Part shown: piece after piece, positions 23,555 to 34,396 of the stretch | Layout: the number at the start of each line of letters is the position of its first letter | Position numbering within the stretch: position 1 is the first letter of the stretch | Assembly: GCA_037974965.1 (NCBI GenBank) | Contig: JBBPFI010000001.1 | Coordinates: forward strand, 2,728,001 to 2,792,000 | DNA: 64,000 nt | DNA from: Dacryopinax spathularia | Lineage: Eukaryota; Basidiomycota; Dacrymycetes; Dacrymycetales; Dacrymycetaceae | Reading direction: 5' to 3' | The notes under the pieces: model-generated | The model's input: the letters and a program-made list of their open reading frames with translations, nothing else | The model's database searches: none | What the model was told of the DNA's origin: nothing | Program-made: the position numbers and the translations under genes

Positions 23555-24618
23555 CTATGCTGGCTCGCGTCGATTCCCGTTCGCAGCGAGCAGCTCTCGC
23601 CCGTCTGGCAGGCCGACTCTCGTCCCCGCTTCGGGCACACGGGCGATCGGGCGCGGCTTCGAATACCCAGTCTTGACACGATTATTACTCGTGCTCTCCC
23701 TGTCCCATCCATCAGCCAGCGCCAACCAACAACCTTCTCCGCAGCGCACCAGCGACGAAGGGCAGGGGAGAGAGGGGAGGAAGGAGGAAGCAAGACTCAC
23801 CGGATCTCAGCTACGAGATCTTCAACCTCGTACCACCCCAGCGCGCTGAACGCCAGTGCCCGCAGGCCTACCCAGGGGAGGAGGTCCGCTTTCCCCAGAT
23901 AGGCGTGCGCGTGCAGGTGGTCTGGGATGGGCAAGTGGGGATCTCGCAGTGGGGGAGTGATGAATCCTATATGCACTTCCTGTGCCTGCGCCTGCGCCTG
24001 CGCTGGCGACGGGATAAATGCGGTCGGAGCAGGGGTAGGGGTAGGAGAGCGGAGCGGGGTCGGGGAGCTGAATGAGGCGGGAGACGCGGGAGCGGAGAGC
24101 GTGTGAGCTGGGCTTGGGGATATTAGGGCTTGGGATGCGGGCGGAGGATCGCAGTACGCTGCGAGGAGTGCGGGGCAGAGCGTCGCCAGTCTCTGGAGGA
24201 GCGGTATGTCCCCCGGCCCGAGCGAGTAAAGGGAAGGGATATGCGCGCTGTCAGCTCGTTAGCTCTCTTTTTCTACCTGGCAGGAGGGAGGGGGTTTGGC
24301 GACGTACTTGAAGACTACGACCAAGTGACCTCGGCTGCTCACGGGGTGTTTTCTCTCGATGTAGACCGTGAAGTCTTGGTCGCCGTAGATGACCTCTCCT
24401 CCGCTCGCTGTGAGGAATGGTCGTGCGGGTGTAGAAGGACCGGCGACTGGAGTGGTAGGGTGAGGCGAAAGCTGGGTAGGCGCCGGAGTGGATGAGGAGG
24501 TCGGTTGAAGCTGATGCTGATGCTGATGGGAGAGGGCGACGATGGTGCATAACGGACAGCCAAGCCGGGGAGCATAGGGGTTTGAACTCGAGCTAGACGA
24601 GGCTGAGGGAGGCGCCAT
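23555..24618 (-). CDS. HIT-domain (histidine triad) nucleotide hydrolase-like protein
   Basis: Histidine triad proteins cleave nucleotide phosphoester or phosphoramidate bonds; the substrate here is unknown. Exons 24618-24308, 24247-23801 and 23699-23555 give 300 residues. A Ser-rich start leads to a CPLC pair, then GGEVIYGDQDFTVYIERKHP and HLVVVFNAHIPSLYSLGPGD, typical of the N-terminal HIT fold. The active-site triad is HLHAHAY (H-x-H-x-H-x-x), preceded by PHLPIPD. Downstream LPWVGLRALAFSALGWYEVEDLVAEIRE is typical of the fungal HIT group. The region between the two halves of the fold is a long Ser/Pro/Ala linker that includes an Ala-Gln repeat encoded by TGCGCC hexamers at about 23985-24005. 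The true start is ATG 24618; the codons upstream lack an ATG. Confidence 0.82.
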
Positions 24619-25375
24619 CCGCCCGTCCTCAACCAACGACGACCAGAGCAGCAGAAAGCGAGTAGGGAGTGTACTTCACTACTGGCGACGGCGAGCAGCT
24701 CCAAAGGACGATCGACTGTTAACCGGAATGCGGGATGTGGTAGGCGGTAAAGCGGTAAGGCGGTAAACGGTGAGCGGAGCGCGTTCCCGCCCGTTTCCCC
24801 CAACCTCTTCCTCCTCCAGCCTACCCGGTGCCACACGCTCGGATTCGGCGGTTCTTCCCCACTTCGCGTTCGTGTTCGCGTCTTGGGTCGCGTCGATCGA
24901 CGATCAGCGATCAGGACCGGGTATGGTCATCCCTCTGCCTTTTCATACCGCGAGGAGACGCGTGCAAAGACAGGTGAAGGCGAGACAAAGAGGCACGCGA
25001 GGGAACGCGAGAAGGTGGGTTCAGTTTATCTGTCTACCCAGCAGGAGAAAAGCGGAGGGAGGACCGTCCTGGCTTCTTTTTTAGCTCTTTGCTGAGGTGA
25101 GGCGCGTCATCTGCACGTTATGCGCGGGCTTGGCGCAGGATTTTGACTTGAGGGGTGTCTCGAGTTCGCTAGGGCATCTTCACGAGCAGGGCGGGGTGCC
25201 AAGAGTATTGTCCCTGATCGGACAGTTTCTGTCGATCGCCGTCACTCAGTTAGGTCTCTCATGCCTAGACAGTCTGGCGACCGACGAGCAGCCGCGATGA
25301 ACTGGTTGGATTAACGAAGCGTGTATTACAGGCTCTCACAGCAGGTCTCGCAACATCACTCTCGCATTCGCTCGC
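24619..25375. other. Intergenic region
   Basis: Upstream region of the HIT gene and 3' flank of the peroxygenase gene (both minus). No supported gene. Confidence 0.5.
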
Positions 25376-26538
25376 TCACTGATCCCCATTAACCTGCGGA
25401 ACCCTCTTCCTCGCCTCCCCACCTCCAAGCAACGCCGTCGTCTCATTCTCAGTCTCATCCTCCCTCTCCTCCACCTGCTCAGCAACCCGATACCTCCCGT
25501 CCAGATCCCCAATCGTCGAGTCCAGGCTCGCGGCAGTCCTGATGCCCGCCTCGATCCTGAGTACGGTCGTCTGGAACAGACCCATAGTGAGGCCGAAGGG
25601 CTTCCGGTTGGCGGGCTCGAACCCGTCGATGAGGCGTTCTTCGTATAGCCAGGCTTTTAGGGTGGGGATGTCGCCGCCCATTACGCGGATAAGGGTTGCG
25701 CAGCTGCCGTGCGGGTCAGTATATGCTATAACAAGCAGGAGGGCAGGAGGAGGAGAGAGGGAGCAAGGGGAGAAGGACGTACTTGGAGGAAGCGAACAGC
25801 TTGTGGAACGTGCTGAGCGTGAACTGGCCATTCCGTTTCCTGCTGTCCGCACGGCGTATCTCGCTATACCTCGCCAAATCGTCCACCGTGACCTTATCGC
25901 CCTTAACAATGTCAAAGAACCCATCGATCAAATCAGGGCACGGCTTGCTCTGATCCCCGTTCGGCGAGAGATACGTGTCGTGTCGGAAGAGAGAGGCGTC
26001 GTGTTCTATGCCGTTGTGCACGCTTATGTCCTCCAGGTTGAGCTTGCCCGTGTAGTAGGACCGGCCGAGCAGGCGGGCCATGTATAGCGGGACGTAGAAA
26101 CAGAAGCTGGGGGAGAAGTTGTATGTTGTGCGGATGGCGCTGTTCAGCTGGGTGAAGGGGATGTTGCGTCCGTCGCGCGGGAGGATGCCTACCATGGCGG
26201 GTGTCAACATGTCTCGGAGAGGCAGCATATATGCGCCGAAAAACGCGCATATATGTTGAGTGGGAGGAGGACGCACCATGGTTCGCCATTGCGTTCAGTG
26301 CTGGGCAGGCACACCGGCTGTCCCCGTCCACAGGAGGGTGCCATTCCGGCCATTGGCCCCTATGCCCATGCTGACCAGGAGGGATGAGCGCCCCCTTCCG
26401 CGCAGACAGCCAGACGGTGTTGGCGACGATAAGCCCGTTGTCGAGGAGGAAGATGTACCCCACCGTGAGGGCATGGACGACAATGTCCGCTATACCGAGG
26501 GCGAGCCGCTTCAGGACGTTGTAGACGATGTTGACCAT
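25376..26538 (-). CDS. Heme-thiolate peroxidase/peroxygenase family protein (UPO/chloroperoxidase-like), membrane anchored
   Basis: Related to unspecific peroxygenases and chloroperoxidase, which use H2O2 to oxidise or halogenate organic substrates. Exons 26538-26277, 26188-25783 and 25703-25376 give 331 residues. The heme-ligand motif reads CACPALNAMANHGILPRDGR, so the Cys is kept but the usual first Pro of PCP is Ala. The magnesium/acid-base motif EHDASLFR follows, then a fold segment NGQFTLSTFHKLFASSN. Unlike secreted UPOs it starts with a long hydrophobic stretch (VLKRLALGIADIVVHALTVGYIFLLDNGLIVANTV, here quoted in part only) that looks like one or two membrane helices, not a cleaved signal. 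The C-terminus is an acidic, hydrophilic tail. Intron 1 carries an 11-bp inverted repeat. Confidence 0.85.
26226..26255. repeat. Inverted repeat (11-bp arms) in peroxygenase intron 1
   Basis: CATATATGCGC at 26226-26236 and its exact complement GCGCATATATG at 26245-26255, separated by 8 bases. Inside intron 26189-26276. Confidence 0.85.
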
Positions 26539-27880
26539 CCTTACTCGCTAGTCTGCGGTCGGGGCCGGTGAAAGGAAGTTGGAAGTTGGAAGTTGGAAGT
26601 TGGGAAGTTGGTGGTGGTACGAGACAGAGATACGCGGGCAGAGCGAATAAGGTATCTGGGACGCTAAATGCCTTTGACTCTTCTCCCCTTGCTCGGGGGT
26701 TGATAAACCAGCGGAGGCGAGGGAGAGGCAGGGCATTTCCTGCGGCGACCGGCGGAGAGAGAAGCCATCCTTTCGTTCACAGAACGCGCGCGCGGCACAC
26801 AGCCTGAGAACCGATTCATCCATCGCGACCGGCCGGCCGGGAAGGAAAGGAAGGAGAGGATGACTTGAGACATATTATTGTAAGTACCTGTCCTAACTCG
26901 GGGACGGGGGAAAACCCTGTGCTCCAGTGATGGGCGATGATCCAATTTGCCATTATCGACGGGCACTGCACGTAATGAAAGCAAAAGCGCTGACGAGGAT
27001 TGAGCAGCGTACCCCGGCCGACCGGTGAATGGGTCTACGCTAGCCTCCGCGTTCCATATGCCGATCGATAGCCTTGTTCGCCTGCGCAGGGTCAGGAATC
27101 CCCGCAGACCATAGCTGGCTTGACACGTCGAGCGTATTCGTCCAGCGAACCAGTACTGGGCCCCCGAAGAAGAAGGTTAGGGGACGCACGTGAATAAGAA
27201 GCCCGTAAGTATAGTAATCTGCCTATTGTTGTGGCTCCTTGCGACAGAATGGTAATAACGCGGAAGACGGTTGATTGTATGTATGTGGACGGGATGTCTC
27301 GGCCTATACATTCCAGTCTGCATTCAGGGATTCTAGCGCGCCAGCCTATTTTCGGTATAGGCCAGCCAAGACCGGCGAGCACCGCATTCCGTGACGGGCA
27401 GGGCAAGGGTCCGGCGGTGCCACGGCATGCCAGATTGAAGGGGATCGAACACAAACCCTCGTAAGGCACAAGTTGCCTAATCGAGCGCACAGAACCTGGC
27501 ACAGGCTGCGTACATCGGCGGCCTATCACACTCGCTCGCTCGCTCTTGCTCGCATCTAGATCGGCTTCATGCTACCGCACCAGAAGCAGTACTCAGCACG
27601 AGCGGTTCCGCTAGGGGTTCAGCGATCTCCCGCCGATGCGGTGCGACACGGGTCATGGTCAACCACTCCTCCTCTAAAGTTCGGGGCATGACGCTCGCCG
27701 TCTCGGAGTTTGTCCAGTTCCTCTGTTCAACTCCCCGCCTGCGATCCCTCTTATAGGCCCGCGCCCGAATTGAGACCTGACGCGCCTTTGCCTTCTGTCC
27801 TCAACTCTACCCCCTCTGCTGTTGCTGCTGCTGCGGGTTGATTATCTTCACCTGACTGCATCTACCTGCGCCGACCTAGC
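26539..27880. other. Divergent intergenic region (peroxygenase-like and Ppo genes)
   Basis: About 1.3 kb between a minus-strand peroxygenase start and a plus-strand Ppo start, so it holds both promoters. CTCTTATAGG at about 27748 is a TATA-like candidate for the Ppo gene, followed by a pyrimidine-rich leader. No gene seen. Confidence 0.5.
26574..26609. repeat. GGAAGTT tandem repeat
   Basis: Five copies of a 7-bp unit, the last offset by one base, about 35 bp upstream of the peroxygenase start. Confidence 0.85.
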
Positions 27881-30800
27881 ATGGCAGCCATCATCAACGC
27901 GCTTACTCGCGCCTCCAACCTCGTCTCCGCCTCCCTCGCGCCTGTCGACACCGATGGCGGCTCCCTCGCCGCCCCGCCCGGACTGTTCGCCAAGACAGTC
28001 GGCGACGTCGAAGCGCTCATCAAGGCTGGCACGGCCATCGGGCCCGGGGACGTCCCAGCTATCCTGGACGCTATCAAGAACCTCAATGGTCGTGGTATCG
28101 ACGACAGGCTGTTCTTGGTGCGTACGTAGTGCTGAGGCACGGGGAGAGCGCTAACTGTATGCGCGTTTTTAGCTGGAGAAAGTCTTGACGCTCATGGCGA
28201 GATTGCCTCCCGACAGCGAGCTGAACGAAAAGATTCAGGGCTTCTTCATCTCTGCGCGTGCGTCCCCCGTTCCCTCTGCTCTCTGTGGTGTCTGACGTAG
28301 ATATATGCGCATATGTGCAGTCTATAAGGACCTCCCGCACCCGCCGTCCGCCTACCTCGCTCCTTTCCCCCAACTGCAACCCGATGACCATCCCAAGCGG
28401 GCCTACAACTACCGCAGCACCAACGGCGACCACTACAATCCCGCTTTCCCCCTCCTGGGCCGAGCGGGCATGCCATACTCGCGCACCGTCCCCTCCGCAT
28501 CGATGGTGCCACCTTCCTCCCTACCCGACCCAGGGCTAGTGTTCGACCTGCTGCTCGCCCGCCCAGCGGGAAAGTTCACGCCCCATCCTGGTGGACTCAG
28601 CAGCCTCTTCTTTGGCATGGCGAACTTGGTTATTCACTCGATCTTCGATACCAACCGCCAGGATTGGAACGTCAATGATACTAGCAGCTATATTGATCTC
28701 AGCCCGCTCTATGGGAATGGGGTGAGCAAGATGAAGGCTCCGCCTGAGGCGCTTAGGCGGTTTGACGGGACGGGTCGGCTGCACGAGGACGTGTTTGGCG
28801 ATGCTAGGCTGCTGTTTATGCCTCCTACGACGGCTGTCTTGCTTGTCCTTCTGTGCCGCAACCATAACGTAAGCATACACCCACACTTCGGAAGAACAGA
28901 AGGTTGACCACTGTTTCAGTTCATCGCGGAGAAGATCTTGAGCATCAACGAGAATGGGACCTACCAGAACCCGCCTCCTTCTGACGATGCCGCTCGGAAC
29001 GCGCAGGATGAGGAGATTTACCAACGCGCCCGGCTCGTCAACTGTGGTTTCTTCGCCAGGATTGTGCTCTACGACTATGTCGGAGGTATTCTTGGGTTGA
29101 CACGCGACGGGAGCCCTTTCAGGTTAAACTTGGACATGGTGCGCCCGTTCAATGTAGATTGTTTGGCGGTCAACTGATTAGGACACAGCCTATCCGCGAG
29201 TCCGATCATTCCATAGCTCCTGTCGGTCAAGGCAACCAGATCTCAGCCGAATTCAACCTCCTCTACCGCTGGCATGCGTCCACCTCCGCTCCCGACGAGC
29301 AGTGGATCGACGGCGTCTTCAAGGACATCCTGAAGGGCAAGCCGTACAACGAAGTGACCGTCGAGGACTTTACGAAGGCCGCCGGTCAGTTCATGCGGCC
29401 GAACGACCCCGATCCTAAGAAATGGGAGTTCGGCGGCCTCAAGCGTGACCCTGTTACTTTGCGGTTCAACGATGCTCAGCTTGCTGGGATCCTCAAAGCT
29501 GCGACGGAGAATCCGGCACACGCATTTGGAGCGAGGCACACGCCGGAGGCTCTCCGTGTCGTTGAGATCATGACAATTCAGCAAGGTCGTCAATGGGGCG
29601 TCTGCACCCTTAACGAATTCAGGCAGTTCTTTGGCCTCAAGCGTATGTCAACATCTCTCCCTCTGGGGTTCTTTACTTACCCAAGTACGTAGCATACGCG
29701 AGCTTCAAGGAATGGAACCCGGACCCTGAGATCTATAATGCTGCTCAAGCGCTCTATGGCTCCATCGACAGGCTTGAGCTGCACGTAGGCATGCAGGCTG
29801 AAGAGACCAAGGGACCTATGCCTGGCGCTGGTCTTTGCCCTAGTGCGTATTCCTCTTCGTGACTAGAGCATCTTCCTGATCGGTCGAACAGGTTATACCA
29901 TGTCCCGGGCTATCCTCGCTGATGCCGTTGTGCTTTGCCGGTCTGACCCTTACCTTTCTACCGAGTTTACCCGTACGTTAAGTTGCGTTTATGGGTGTGA
30001 ACCGTTCTGACCCATGTTACAGCTTACAACTGCACTGCGTGGGGCTACCAAGACTGCCTCCTGAACCCCAACGACGGCTCGTACGGCGGCGCTCTAACCA
30101 AGCTGCTGCTCCGTAACCTTCCCGGCCAATATGACACCAGCCAAGCATATGTCCACTTCCCGTTCCTCGTCCCTGCCGACGTGCAAAAGGCCATGCAGAA
30201 GCGCCGCGATCCCAATCTGCACAAGTATGACTGGACGAAGCCTGTTGACCCTGTCTCCACTCCCACTGCTGGCCCGCTGATCACGCTCAGTGTCATTGCC
30301 ATCGACAAGCAGGCCGAGCGTATCAACCGGATCGTGGGCAACTACAAGATCAACCGCGCCCTCGTTAACACCACTATGGCCGCTCACCTGTCGCAGCCCA
30401 AGGTCGAGGCTGCTTTCGCTGAGATCACCAAGGCGCTTATCACCTCCAAATCGGTGGTCCGGCCTGGCTTCAACTCCTATCAGGTGGACATCGTCCAGGC
30501 TGTTATCAACTTGGTGCCGATATACTTCGTTGCTAACCACTTGGTATGTGCTCGACAGCCTCGCCCTGGACTCGGCTGACATGCGTCTGCAGCTCGGCTT
30601 GCCCCTCAAGACTGAGGACAACCCCAATGGCGTCTACCGCCCAGAACAGCTGTACGAGATGTTTGGCAACGCTGGAAAGTACGTTGTTACAGCTTCATAC
30701 TTCTGATTCACGTTAACGATCCGCATAGCTATGTTCTGTACGACCAGGATGCTCCGGATGAGTGGGTCATGCGCGAGAAGGCTACCGGCTGCGCGGACAT

Positions 30801-31552
30801 TGTCAAGAGGGAGGTCAACGCCAACCTCGACAGGCTAGCCTATGGCATTGTACGTATTTGTTCCTTCTTTCAAGACCTATCTAATTGCTTGACAGTTCTC
30901 ATTCACTGGCTTGGTGGATACCATCACAGACATTTTCTCGTCAAGGACGAACCACAGTGATGCGTTCCTCCACCAGCTGCTTGCTGCTGGTAAGAAGGAA
31001 GGCATGTCGATCCCCGATATTGCCGCTTCGCTGTTCGCCGTCGTTATTCCCTCTGTACCGCAGTACTCCGCCGTTGTGACCCAGATTGTCGACTTCTTCC
31101 TCAGCAAGGAGCAGTCGGACAAGAAGGTTGACCTTACGACTATGTCTGTAACCGGTCCCGGTTTCAACCCGCAGATCGCGGCGTATGCAAAGGATGCTAT
31201 GCGTGAGTATATTCCCCTTTCTCCTTTCCGTGCAGTAGCTGAAAGCACTGTCTTAGAATCCATTCCCTCTTTGTCTCCTGCGGATGCTGGTGTCGTCAAC
31301 CACAAAGCGACCGCTTCCAATCCGCTGACATCCCTGGACGGCTTGATGTCCGAGAAGATCTTCGACAAGACAGCACCGCTCGTGCTGAGCGCTATCTTCC
31401 GCCTGAAGAACGTTCGCAGAGCTCCTGGCCAATCAGGTATCCTGCCCCAGTTCAGCCAGCTGATCATGGGCCAGCCTCAGACGTTCTTCATTGACAACGC
31501 TAGCGGTCTTACTCCCTGGCCAACCAGGCTCATGATCCAGTATGACGCATAG
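27881..31552 (+). CDS. Ppo-type fatty acid dioxygenase (linoleate dioxygenase/diol synthase family) with degenerate P450 domain
   Basis: Animal-peroxidase-type heme dioxygenase that makes oxylipin (psi factor) hydroperoxides from linoleate, fused to a P450-like domain. Twelve exons (27881-28117, 28173-28257, 28321-28868, 28920-29138, 29189-29642, 29693-29842, 29892-29972, 30023-30543, 30593-30678, 30729-30849, 30896-31202, 31257-31552) give 1034 residues. Landmarks: SRTVPSASMVPPSSLPD, FDTNRQDWNVNDTSSYIDLS, SPLYG, and FNLLYRWHAS with the catalytic Tyr and proximal His (about 390-393), then KPYASFKEWNPD. The P450 half keeps YFVANHLLGLPL, GNYVLYDQDAPD and the end LKNVRRAPG. However, the stretch before LKNVRRAPG is much shorter than usual, and no Cys replaces the GxHxCxG heme-thiolate motif. 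The isomerase half is therefore predicted inactive, leaving a simple dioxygenase. Confidence 0.92.
28303..28314. repeat. 12-bp palindrome in Ppo intron 2
   Basis: ATATGCGCATAT, six bases before the acceptor AG at 28320. Confidence 0.75.
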
Positions 31553-32490
31553 ATCCAATGGATCTCCTTTGCAACCCCCAAAACTAGTTCGGAACCGCAG
31601 ATACTTCATTTGTACATTATTCCGATTTGCCTCTCCGTATGACACAGCGCGATTTAGACGGCAACGTTTCGGACCCTGCCATTGATGGAAAGTCACAGAT
31701 TACATGGGACAACATTCCAACCGGAACCAACAGGGTGCCGAACAAGGGACAGACTTCTGGACTTCTTGCCTAAACTGCCGTCGGAACGGCCCAATCTCCG
31801 GAGCTAAGCATATGCACCTCGTTATTCACACTCGTTCGATTTTTCCCTGTTAGCGCCAGCAACGTTCACGAACTTGTGGCTCGCACAGATCGCCGGAGCC
31901 AGCATACCAACATCGGCCCGCCCCTTCTGCCACATTCTGCAACTTTACCCTTGCGGACGGGTGCGAATAACGCATAGCAATAACCAACCCATACACGGAG
32001 CAAGCCTAACCAAACATTCCCGCGATCTGCGCTCGCGTCCCCGAACAACGTACGGCTCCACACCAACAAACGTGCGAGCGATCGAGCGATCGGCCCACGA
32101 GAACATGTTCCCTCGTCGATTGGCATCCTGCGCCAGCTCAAGCCGCAACTCGCGAAGCCGCTCAACATGTCTCGGCGCACGCTTGTTCGGGACGTGGTTC
32201 ATGGCTTCTGAGCTAGAAGACCCGCTGCTGCATCCTGCCGATCGGGAGATGAGACTTCCGTAAGAGCACTGTCGATTACGCGCACGGGAGGGAACGTGAC
32301 AGTTGATGATGGTCTAGGTTGGTGGTGCCGCCGGTATGATCTTCTGAAGTGTACGCGGGGATGGGTACCCTTATTACGGTCACTGCTGTCCTTTGTGCCC
32401 CCTCAGCTACCCTCTGCCCTGTCGTTGTGCTCTTCAGAGCTCTCCTCAGGGCTGCTTTCTTGACGGGTCTCTGCTGCTTTACTGTCGACA
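31553..32490. other. Intergenic region, DUF2235 promoter
   Basis: About 0.9 kb, no supported gene. A plus-strand frame at 31874-32263 is Arg/Ser-rich without family resemblance. Confidence 0.45.
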
Positions 32491-34229
32491 ATGGTCCTCC
32501 CTCCTTCAACTTCCTCCGGCTCAGACCTGGACGAGCACGGCGTCCCGAACTCTCCCAACCTGGGCGGGCGAAAGCTCGTACTATGCTTCGACGGCACAGG
32601 CGACCTATTCACCGACGCCAACACGAACGTCGTCAAGCTCGTCTCGTTTCTGAAGAAGAACGACTATAGGAACCAGATGGTGTATTATCAGGTCAGTCTG
32701 CACATTCCGAGGATGCGCGGAGGCAGCTGATGCGTGGGGTGGATGGGTAGACGGGAGTGGGGACGGCTGTCAAGCCGGGGTTGTTGCAGGTTATTAAGAA
32801 GGCTGCTGCTTATGGGATTGGCTGGTGAGTTCATCCATGACGAGCTGAAGAGGGAAGGCTGACATGAACCATGCAGGGATATCGAGTATCATGTATGCGT
32901 CCAAGTGCCGCTTGCAGTGGACTACCTGATCAAGGTTGACAGATCATGGGCGGCTACACATTCTTAATGCAAAACTGGGTCCCCGGCGACCGGATCTATC
33001 TCTTCGGTACCTCCTCTCCCGCTTCACCCGAATCCATCGAAACTAACACGCATATATCCAGGTTTCTCCCGAGGCGCCTACACAGCCCGAGCGCTCGCCG
33101 GCATGCTGCACAAAGTCGGTCTCCTCCCGAGAGGGAACGACGAGCAGGTTCCGTTTGCGTATGCTATGTATATGCGCACGGATAAGAAGGGGTGGCAGGA
33201 GAGTACGGCGTTTAAGGCTACGTTTTGCAATACGGTCTCGATCGACTTTGTTGGCGTTTGGTGAGTATCTTCCCTTCCCTGTGCGTGTGCTGGATGAAGC
33301 TAATGTTGTGGATACAGGGATACGGTCGAGTCTGTCGGGATGCTGAAGAACGTCAGCTTCCCATTCACGGCCTCGGGAAACCATATCCGTATCTTCCGGG
33401 TACGTCATCCTTCCCCGATCATCCTAAGCTCGAAGGCTGAACAGTCACGTAGCACGCCCTCTCCCTCGACGAACGCCGCGTCAAATTCAAAGCGAACCAC
33501 TACCACGCGAGCCTGAACCTCATGCAGCTCTCCCGAGCAGAAGCGGAAGCGGACGAACAGGCCGGCCTAGCAGACACGGACGTCCAGGAGGTGTGGTTCG
33601 CTGGCGGACATGGGGAGATTGGAGGCGGGAACTTTGCGGATGATCAGCCGTATGATCCGGCGCGTATACCTCTGACTTGGATGCTTCGTGAGCTGGGTAG
33701 GGCGTCCTGTACTCTATGAAGTATAGAAAGTCGATCTGAGCCCTCTCAAGTCTTGACAGGCACCGACCTGGAATTCGACATGGACGCCCTCCGAAAAGCA
33801 GACATCGAACTCCCCGAGCCGCCCCGCAAGATGTCGAACGGCAAAGACGTCCCCGAAGAGCGTCCCATCCTGCCCGTGCACTACCTCCGCAACCTCGATA
33901 AACGATACGACGGCGACCTCAAAGCGAAGATCTCGGACCAGCTCACCGTCGCTCCGATGTGGTGGCTTCTAGAGATCTTGCCGTTTACGCACATCCACCA
34001 TGGGCCGAATGGAGCGGTTGAGTATAGTTATCTGTAAGCTCACTCGTCTGCCTGTCCACCGGTTACCAACGCTTATGCTTTGTGTAGTCCGAACCTTGGG
34101 AAAGCACGCGGAGTTCCGCACCTGCCGCCTCAGGCGACGGTACATGTTTCGGTGAGAGAGAGGATGAAGCTTGAGGGCACGTATCACCCGAAAGCGAAGT
34201 GGCAAGGCGAGCCGAAATGGGTCGAGTAA
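32491..34229 (+). CDS. DUF2235 alpha/beta hydrolase-like protein
   Basis: Member of the DUF2235 family, which includes bacterial type VI phospholipase effectors of the Tle1 group and many fungal proteins of unknown function. Nine exons (32491-32691, 32751-32824, 32877-32892, 32943-33006, 33062-33260, 33318-33399, 33453-33696, 33760-34033, 34088-34229) give 431 residues. Landmarks: [14 protein letters not shown] near the N-terminus, the nucleophile elbow [10 protein letters not shown] (GxSxG), DFVGVWDTVESVG with a likely catalytic Asp, and [13 protein letters not shown] with a likely catalytic His. There is no signal peptide or membrane helix, so it is probably cytosolic. Exon 3 is only 16 nt; its codons restore the expected YGIGWDIEYHIMGGY context. 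The gene converges on the FAD reductase, 167 bp away. Confidence 0.9.
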
Positions 34230-34396
34230 AACCAACGATGTTCTTGGATAAAACGGGCATCTGCATCAATGCGATTCCAATCAACAATCTTCGGTTCGAC
34301 CGGTCTTCCTGTATTCTGTACTTCGTAATATATGATGATTTTGCCACAAGATTAAGATTGAGCCGTTGTGTTTGATGATGAACAGCATGTTGTCCT

